In this document: piece by piece, positions 41,550 to 46,763 of the stretch
How the letters are laid out: each line of letters opens with the position of its first letter
How positions within the stretch are numbered: the stretch's first letter is position 1
Assembly: GCA_023129535.1 (NCBI GenBank)
Contig: JAGMBW010000162.1
Span: 1 to 46,763, forward strand
Length of the DNA stretch: 46,763 nt
From: Desulfobacterales bacterium
Lineage (GTDB): Bacteria > Desulfobacterota > Desulfobacteria > Desulfobacterales > C00003060
Direction: 5' to 3'
The notes under the pieces: generated by a model
What the model was told of the DNA's origin: nothing
Database searches by the model: none
Seen by the model: only the letters and a program-made list of their open reading frames with translations
Made by a program: the position numbers and the translations under genes

Positions 41550-43640
41550 ATGCACAGTAAGATAAGAAAAAGGGATGGCCGGTATGTAAAATTCAATGCC
41601 GACAAAATCACCAATGCCATTGAAAAGGCAGGAACGGCAACAGGTCAATTCGACGTCAAGACGGCCAGAAGATTGACCATTAGAGTCGTTAACCTGGCAG
41701 AGAAGCTTTTTGGCGACAAAATCATGGGTGTAGAGGACGTGCAGGACATCGTTGAAGAGGTCCTTCTATCTTCTCCATATCGCAGGACAGCCAAGGCATA
41801 TATCATTTATCGTGATCAGCACGCCCGGTTGAGAGAAATTACCAACAAGATGGAGGTCGATTTGGTTGATCAGTATCTGAAAAAAATCGACTGGAAGATC
41901 AATGAGAACAGTAACATGGCTTATTCTTTGCAGGGACTGAACAATTACATTTCCTCTGAGGTGAGTAAGGTCTACTGGTTAAATGAAATCTATCCACCGG
42001 AAATCAAAAACGCGCACCTGGGGGGAGACTTTCACGTTCACGATTTGAGTATTCTCTCTGTCTACTGTGTAGGCTGGGATCTCTTTGACCTTTTGATGGA
42101 AGGATTTAAAGGCGTATCAGGAAAGGTAGAAACGAAACCGGCTAAACACCTCCGCAGTGCACTGGGACAGGTGGTAAACTTTTTCTATACCCTTCAAGGG
42201 GAGGCGGCAGGGGCACAGGCGTTTTCAAATTTTGATACCCTTCTGGCCCCATTTATCAGATATGACAATTTGAATAGCAGAGAGGTCAAGCAGGCCCTTC
42301 AGGAGTTTATCTTCAATATCAATGTACCAACAAGGGTCGGTTTCCAGACTCCTTTTACCAATGTTACTCTTGATGTAACTGTTCCGGAATATTACGCCAA
42401 TCAAAGTGTTATCGTCGGCGGAAAGGTGCAAAAAGAAACGTATCAAGATTTTCAGAAGGAGATGGACCTCCTCAATAAGGCTTTTCTAGAGGTGATGGCA
42501 GCCGGGGATGCCAAAGGAAGGGTATTTACCTTTCCCATTCCCACTTATAACATAACTAAAGAATTTGACTGGGAGAATCCAAATCTGAATTCTCTATGGA
42601 AAATGACTGCCAAGTACGGCGTGCCCTATTTTTCCAATTTTATAAATTCCGATATGAACCCGGAAGATGCAAGGAGCATGTGCTGCAGGTTGCGCATTGA
42701 TAACAGGCAATTAGAGGTAAGGGGCGGTGGACTTTTCGGCTCCAATCCCCTGACGGGTTCTATTGGCGTCGTGACCATCAATATGCCCAGAGTTGGCTAT
42801 TTGAGCGAAACAGAAGACGAATTCATCGTGCGACTGGGAAAGGTGATGATCCTTGCCAAAGAAAGTCTGGAAATGAAAAGGAAGGTTCTCGAAAAGTTCA
42901 CCGACGGGAGCCTTTATCCTTACACGAGATATTACCTAAGAGGGGTAAAGCAACGTTTTAACGAGTACTGGAAGAATCACTTTTCCACGATCGGTCTGGT
43001 GGGGATGAACGAGGCCTGTTTGAATTTACTTGGTAAGGATATCGGCGATAAGGAAGGTCAGGAATTTACCAAAAGGGTCCTCGATTTTATGAGAGCCGAA
43101 CTGATCGAATTTCAGAAAGAAACAGGAAACAATTATAATCTTGAAGCAACGCCGGCCGAAGGGACATCGTACCGGCTGGCGAAAATTGATCATGAAAAAT
43201 ATCCTGACATCATATCTGCAAATAAGCATGAACACAAGAAAGAAAACGCTCCTGTATTTTATACCAACTCTACACAACTGCCGGTTAATTTTACGGATGA
43301 TATTTTCGAGGCCCTTGATCTGCAGGAAGATCTCCAGGCAAAATACACCGGGGGAACTGTATTTCATGCCTATGCCGGTGAACGTATTGGTAATTCTGCT
43401 ACCGTTAAGCTGCTGGTGCGCAAGGTCTGTGAAAATTACCGTTTGCCCTATTTTACTTTCAGTCCCACTTTCAGCGTTTGCCCGACTCATGGGTATTTGG
43501 CCGGAGAGCAGGAAACGTGTCCCGAGTGTCAAGAACCGTGTGAAATATATTCACGGGTTGTGGGTTATCTACGTCCTGTGAAGCAATGGAACAAAGGGAA
43601 GCAGGAAGAATTCAGAACAAGAGAGGTGTTTCATTTTTAG
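41550..43640 (+). CDS. nrdD: Anaerobic (class III) ribonucleoside-triphosphate reductase
   Basis: 696 residues. An N-terminal ATP-cone (about 3-95: IRKRDGRYVKFNADKITNAI) senses dATP/ATP. The catalytic barrel has the FHVHDLS and NVPTRVGFQTPFTN segments. C-terminal cysteines (CPTHGYLAGEQETCPECQEPC) form the zinc site. The glycyl radical is Gly672 in SRVVGYLRP. It makes dNTPs under anoxia. It is paired with its activase nrdG 3 nt downstream and preceded by NrdR boxes. Confidence 0.97.
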   Translation: MHSKIRKRDGRYVKFNADKITNAIEKAGTATGQFDVKTARRLTIRVVNLAEKLFGDKIMGVEDVQDIVEEVLLSSPYRRTAKAYIIYRDQHARLREITNKMEVDLVDQYLKKIDWKINENSNMAYSLQGLNNYISSEVSKVYWLNEIYPPEIKNAHLGGDFHVHDLSILSVYCVGWDLFDLLMEGFKGVSGKVETKPAKHLRSALGQVVNFFYTLQGEAAGAQAFSNFDTLLAPFIRYDNLNSREVKQALQEFIFNINVPTRVGFQTPFTNVTLDVTVPEYYANQSVIVGGKVQKETYQDFQKEMDLLNKAFLEVMAAGDAKGRVFTFPIPTYNITKEFDWENPNLNSLWKMTAKYGVPYFSNFINSDMNPEDARSMCCRLRIDNRQLEVRGGGLFGSNPLTGSIGVVTINMPRVGYLSETEDEFIVRLGKVMILAKESLEMKRKVLEKFTDGSLYPYTRYYLRGVKQRFNEYWKNHFSTIGLVGMNEACLNLLGKDIGDKEGQEFTKRVLDFMRAELIEFQKETGNNYNLEATPAEGTSYRLAKIDHEKYPDIISANKHEHKKENAPVFYTNSTQLPVNFTDDIFEALDLQEDLQAKYTGGTVFHAYAGERIGNSATVKLLVRKVCENYRLPYFTFSPTFSVCPTHGYLAGEQETCPECQEPCEIYSRVVGYLRPVKQWNKGKQEEFRTREVFHF

Positions 43641-43643
43641 AAT

Positions 43644-44333
43644 ATGAATATTGGTGGCTGGCAGAGAGTCTCTTTGATAGATTATCCGGAAAAGATCTGC
43701 GCTATTCTATTTACTCAGGGGTGTAATTTTAGATGCCCCTATTGTCATAATCCGGAACTCGTGGATCCCGACCTATTCCACGAATGTCTTGCGGAGGAAG
43801 ACATCTTTTCCTTTTTAAAGAGGCGCAAGGGAAAACTTGATGCGGTGAGCATTACAGGTGGTGAGCCCACAATACAGCCAGACCTGGTCCGGTTTATTGA
43901 ACGGATTAAAGATATAAGCTACTTGATCAAGATAGATACAAACGGATCACACCCTGAAGTGCTGGAAAAACTCATCAACCGGAAACTTCTGGATTATATT
44001 GCAATGGATGTGAAAGCCCCTCTTGGGAAATATCGTACAATTGCCAGATCCAACGTTGAGCCCGATAAGATTCAAAAAAGCATCGAAATGATCATGGATT
44101 CAGGTGTGGGATATGAATTTCGTACGACGGTCGTTAAATCACTTTTGAATAAGAGAGATTTGCAAAAGATCGCAAGCCTAATAAAAGATGCACGATTGTA
44201 TGTCTTACAGAAATTTATTCCTTCAAAATCCCTGCACACAAGATTCTCAGGTGAAGCCACGTACTCTGACGAGGATTTCGAGGCCCTGAAGGAAAAACTC
44301 AAAGATCACGTTCAGTGTGTTGTCGTGCGATGA
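43644..44333 (+). CDS. nrdG: Anaerobic ribonucleotide reductase activating enzyme (radical SAM)
   Basis: 229 residues with the radical-SAM CxxxCxxC cluster motif in GCNFRCPYCHNP and GGEPTIQPDL. It generates the glycyl radical on NrdD. Although longer than E. coli NrdG, the size is typical of the NrdG2 type found in anaerobes. It starts 3 nt after the nrdD stop. Confidence 0.95.
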   Translation: MNIGGWQRVSLIDYPEKICAILFTQGCNFRCPYCHNPELVDPDLFHECLAEEDIFSFLKRRKGKLDAVSITGGEPTIQPDLVRFIERIKDISYLIKIDTNGSHPEVLEKLINRKLLDYIAMDVKAPLGKYRTIARSNVEPDKIQKSIEMIMDSGVGYEFRTTVVKSLLNKRDLQKIASLIKDARLYVLQKFIPSKSLHTRFSGEATYSDEDFEALKEKLKDHVQCVVVR

Positions 44334-44347
44334 TCCCGTAACACATC

Positions 44348-45358
44348 GTGTACGAAGTCGATTTTTTAACTGATGCGCAGTTGGCTGGCCAGCGCCTGAT
44401 GGTTGGTTTCAGCGGCAAGGTCTTGGACGATGACTTGCGATTCATGATCAGGGAGATGCACATAGGAGGGCTTATCCTCTTCAAGCGCAATGTGTCCAAT
44501 CCCTCCCAGGTGGCCGAGCTTTGCGGGGCGGCACAGGCCTATGCGCTGGAAAGTGGCAACCCCCCACTTATGATTGCCATTGATCAGGAAGGTGGGCCGG
44601 TGGCTCGGCTGGGACCACCTTTTACGGTTTTTCCGGGAAACCGCGCCATAGGGGCAGCCAGATCAGCAAGAGCTGCCAGGGAGTTCGGTATGATAACGGC
44701 ACGGGAACTGAAAGGGGTGGGGATTAACATGAATCTTGCGCCAGTATTAGACGTGGCACCCGAGGGGCTGAATTCCGTTGTGGCAGATCGGGTCTTTGGG
44801 GAGGAGCCAGAACTGGTGGCATACCTTGGCAAGACAGTTATTCAAACACTTCAGAACAACGGGGTTCCAGCTACTGCCAAGCATTTCCCCGGTATAGGTC
44901 GGACAACAGGCGATTCTCATGTTGATCTTCCTTGCCTTGACGTGGAGCGCGAGGTACTTGATCTGACTGACCTGGTTCCTTTCCGCTCTGCCATCGGAAG
45001 CGGTGTGGAGGCTGTGATGCTGTCGCACGTGGTCTATCGAGATCTTGACCGGCAATGGCCGGCGAGTCTCTCCTCCATCATTGCGAAGGATCTGTTGCGG
45101 GAGACCATGGGCTTTAAGGGAATCAGCATGACTGACGACCTTGATATGGGGGCCATTGACAAACACTTTCATATCGAAGCCACGGTCCAGAGAATTTCAG
45201 GCGCTGAAATTGATGTCGCATTGATATGTCATGATCGCTTGAAAATGGAGAATGCCTATGGGGCCCTGTTAAAGGCTGTGCAAGGATCAGAGGATGCAGG
45301 GAGAAAGGCAACTACGTCGGTTCGACGTATTTTGAATATGAAACAAAAATATCTGTAA
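44348..45358 (+). CDS. nagZ: Beta-N-acetylhexosaminidase (GH3)
   Basis: 336 residues of glycoside hydrolase family 3: IDQEGGPVARL, KHFPGIGRTTGDSHVDLP (catalytic His loop) and the nucleophile Asp in SMTDDLDMGAI. Without a signal peptide it is cytoplasmic and should remove GlcNAc from anhydromuropeptides in cell-wall recycling. The start is GTG at 44348, 14 nt after nrdG, so co-transcription with nrdDG is likely although functionally unrelated. Confidence 0.93.
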   Translation: MYEVDFLTDAQLAGQRLMVGFSGKVLDDDLRFMIREMHIGGLILFKRNVSNPSQVAELCGAAQAYALESGNPPLMIAIDQEGGPVARLGPPFTVFPGNRAIGAARSARAAREFGMITARELKGVGINMNLAPVLDVAPEGLNSVVADRVFGEEPELVAYLGKTVIQTLQNNGVPATAKHFPGIGRTTGDSHVDLPCLDVEREVLDLTDLVPFRSAIGSGVEAVMLSHVVYRDLDRQWPASLSSIIAKDLLRETMGFKGISMTDDLDMGAIDKHFHIEATVQRISGAEIDVALICHDRLKMENAYGALLKAVQGSEDAGRKATTSVRRILNMKQKYL

Positions 45359-45733
45359 AACCCTTCGGGGAATTACAGGTATACGCACCCTTGAACAGCG
45401 CGTTAAGGTAGCTGATAACAAGATGGCAGAATACCGTGTGAGAATGGAGATTATTTTTGTCCTGGAAGACTAGACGTCTAAATAGCTCAAGATCTTCATA
45501 TTTATGTCAAGTTTTTGAATTTACAGTTTGGTGCAAAATATCACAAGATGCTGGATGCTGGTCTCTGGATGCTGGATAAAGCAAGGAGCGATTTTTTTCT
45601 TTATCCAGTATCGAGTATCGCTTCGCCTCAAGCAATGGGATATTCACTCCATCAACCTGGTCGGTTTGAGGCGGAGCTTCGCTAATTTTTATTGAAAAAA
45701 AGAGGGTTGCGACATTCTGAGGGAGTGAGATCC
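45359..45733. repeat. Spacer with dodecin fragment and GGATGCT array
   Basis: After nagZ comes the dodecin remnant (45372-45473). Then follow 7-bp units GATGCTG/GATGCTG/GTCTCTG/GATGCTG (from 45547) forming an inverted pair with CTTTATCCAGTATCGAGTATC (about 45599-45620). An outer palindrome GCGAAG...CTTCGC-type lies up to 45682. No intact gene. Confidence 0.65.
45372..45473 (+). pseudogene. Dodecin C-terminal fragment
   Basis: An open frame without a usable start codon encodes ITGIRTLEQRVKVADNKM, then AEYRVRMEIIFVLED and a stop. This matches the C-terminal half of dodecins, small dodecameric flavin-binding proteins that end in patterns like AxYRVxLKVxFxLED. The N-terminal half (IEIVGTS...) is missing and the nagZ end takes its place. 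Confidence 0.55.
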
Positions 45734-46012
45734 ATGAAAGACGAACACGGCTTGTATTATTATCCTTTTCCCCAAAACAGACGTGTCCACATGTATGTGC
45801 GTGAAGCTGAGGGCATCATCTGGTTCAGACTATGGAGTGCCGATGACCCTGATCTCTGGGAGAAACACGGCTGGGTGCCCTACGGCGCGATTAAACAAGC
45901 CGCGGCCATGTACAAGGGTGACAAGTTCCTGCCGAACCGGGCTTACGACATCGAAGTGGCGAAGATGCTGGTTAAGGAGAACGCAAGCGATTCGGAGGAC
46001 GTCCCGACCTGA
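45734..46012 (+). CDS. Small conserved-looking hypothetical protein
   Basis: 92 residues starting MKDEHGLYYYPFPQ, with GAGGGAG a few bases upstream. It is rich in Trp and Tyr (IIWFRLWSADDPDLWEKHGWVPYGAIKQAA) with a basic-acidic mix and no signal or membrane segment. The compact single-domain look and good ribosome site support a real gene; the family is not recognised. Confidence 0.7.
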   Translation: MKDEHGLYYYPFPQNRRVHMYVREAEGIIWFRLWSADDPDLWEKHGWVPYGAIKQAAAMYKGDKFLPNRAYDIEVAKMLVKENASDSEDVPT

Positions 46013-46051
46013 TGAACTTTCTTGGGAGACGCTTGTTTTGGGAGGGTGGTG

Positions 46052-46480
46052 TCAGAGTGTCGCCATACACTCACTCAGGGCTGCCTGCAGTGTCTCGGCA
46101 GCCAAATAGGCACAATGGACATCGTTTTCAGGAAGGCGTCCGAGGACCTGGACAATCATTTCACCGGTGACATCTGCAACTCCTTCGGGCTCCTTTGCAA
46201 TAGCCAATTCACAGGCGACTGAAGCGCATACGGCGCTGCAGCCACAGCCGTCTGTGGTAAAGGAAGCGTCTGACACAATACCGTTCTCAAGGCGCAGAAA
46301 AATTTCCATGGTGTCACCGCAGCTTCCGGTCACACGACCGTATCCTGTGGGACTTTCCATACATCCCGCGAATCTTGGATTGCGCCAACGTTCATATACC
46401 TTTTCTCCATAGGTTTGAATGATGTCCTGATTGATTTCCTCCTGCAACTTAGCGGCAAACTCATCAAACGAAGGGCTCAT
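46052..46480 (-). CDS. NifU/IscU-like iron-sulfur cluster scaffold protein
   Basis: 142 residues. After a helical N-terminus (YGEKVYERWRNPRFAGCMESPTGYG) come the three scaffold cysteine regions: GSCGDTMEIFL, DGCGCSAVCASVACELA and NDVHCAYLAAETLQAAL. These are in the order and spacing of IscU/NifU N-domains, with extra cysteines (CGCSAVC) as in the variant found in anaerobes. It assembles and transfers Fe-S clusters. No iscS or nifS is adjacent. Confidence 0.88.
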   Translation of the reverse strand: MSPSFDEFAAKLQEEINQDIIQTYGEKVYERWRNPRFAGCMESPTGYGRVTGSCGDTMEIFLRLENGIVSDASFTTDGCGCSAVCASVACELAIAKEPEGVADVTGEMIVQVLGRLPENDVHCAYLAAETLQAALSECMATL

Positions 46481-46763
46481 CCTGGTTTAATCTCCTTAAT
46501 AATAGAATTGGTGTCTTTTGTGGCAGGGAATTCTATTGCACCCGGAAAACTCTTTGAAAATTAGCATGTTAAATTCGAAATCCGTAACTTCTCAAAAAGT
46601 TCGGGTAATTCCTTGACAATGGCGTTTGCTGTCATTGCGAGGAGCGAAGCGACGTGGCAATCTCATGGCCTGGAGCCCGCCCTGGCGCGACGTGCTTGAA
46701 TTAATCTGCCAAGCCTATGATCCAGGTCTGGGCCAGGGATTGCTTCGCTCTGCTCGCAATGAC
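46481..46763. other. Terminal spacer
   Basis: Holds AT-rich upstream sequence of the scaffold gene, an ATTCGAAATCCG unit, and a TCATTGCGAG inverted repeat (46631-46662 and 46738-46763) enclosing copy F of the 63-bp repeat. The window ends within or at the edge of this palindrome. Confidence 0.7.
46675..46738 (+). repeat. 63-bp dispersed repeat, copy F
   Basis: Begins GCCCGCCCTGGCGCGACG and ends GATCCAGGTCTGGGCCAGGG. It lies in the loop of a TCATTGCGAG-type inverted repeat. Confidence 0.88.

Noticed and set aside
1-46763. CRISPR array
   Set aside because: The short arrays have no spacers of constant length and units are 7-9 bp; the 63-bp repeats are scattered and in both orientations; no cas genes.

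Overview
The window looks like chromosomal DNA from an anaerobic deltaproteobacterium (Desulfobacterota), probably a sulfate reducer or a close relative. This is inference from gene content: a class III (oxygen-sensitive) ribonucleotide reductase with its activase, a DUF39 homocysteine-biosynthesis protein, a metal-type KdsA, and the gene order kdsA-lptC-lptA-lptB-rpoN-hpf-ptsN-rapZ-EIIA. No rRNA, CRISPR array or intact transposon is present. There is one tRNA, tRNA-Leu(GAG).

Layout. 1-7.7 kb (minus strand): sigma-54 response regulator, pyrC, pyrB, lepB, DUF39/HcyBio and an envelope M23 peptidase. 8.1-17.5 kb (plus strand): a long co-directional block led by a good sigma-70 promoter, covering Kdo synthesis and LPS export (kdsA, lptCAB), sigma-54 and PTS-type regulation (rpoN, hpf, ptsN, rapZ, EIIA-Man), then gap, tpiA and secG, followed by the tRNA. 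17.9-19.2 kb (minus): HU, a histone-H1-like protein and a J-domain protein with a Gly/Arg tail. 19.5-21.8 kb (plus): a TGS-domain GTPase and a chimeric ORF. 21.9-33.7 kb: a cell-surface region with a Wzz-like protein and two lipoproteins (minus), a large SLBB export protein and a YjbH-like outer-membrane protein (plus), and a 1052-residue surface protein with a CFI-box (minus). 33.7-35.0 kb: a gene-poor stretch with insertion-sequence debris. 35.0-46.5 kb: RNB exonuclease, heterodimeric ABC exporter, nrdD-nrdG behind two NrdR boxes, nagZ, a dodecin fragment and a NifU/IscU-like scaffold.

The most unusual aspect is the space between genes. Almost every spacer carries imperfect tandem arrays of 7-, 8- or 9-bp units. 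They are often arranged as inverted pairs that would fold into long imperfect hairpins, and they also run into gene ends, signal peptides and even the body of pyrC. In one case (20456-20931) the loop of such a hairpin holds a gene for an S23/four-helix-bundle protein, the family encoded by intervening sequences in 23S rRNA. That insertion is fused in frame to a downstream substrate-binding-protein gene. A second dispersed family, a roughly 63-bp element with conserved ends (six complete copies), is repeatedly found inside the loops of inverted repeats. Together these suggest a hairpin-targeted repeat or insertion system, which is the main candidate for something undescribed.
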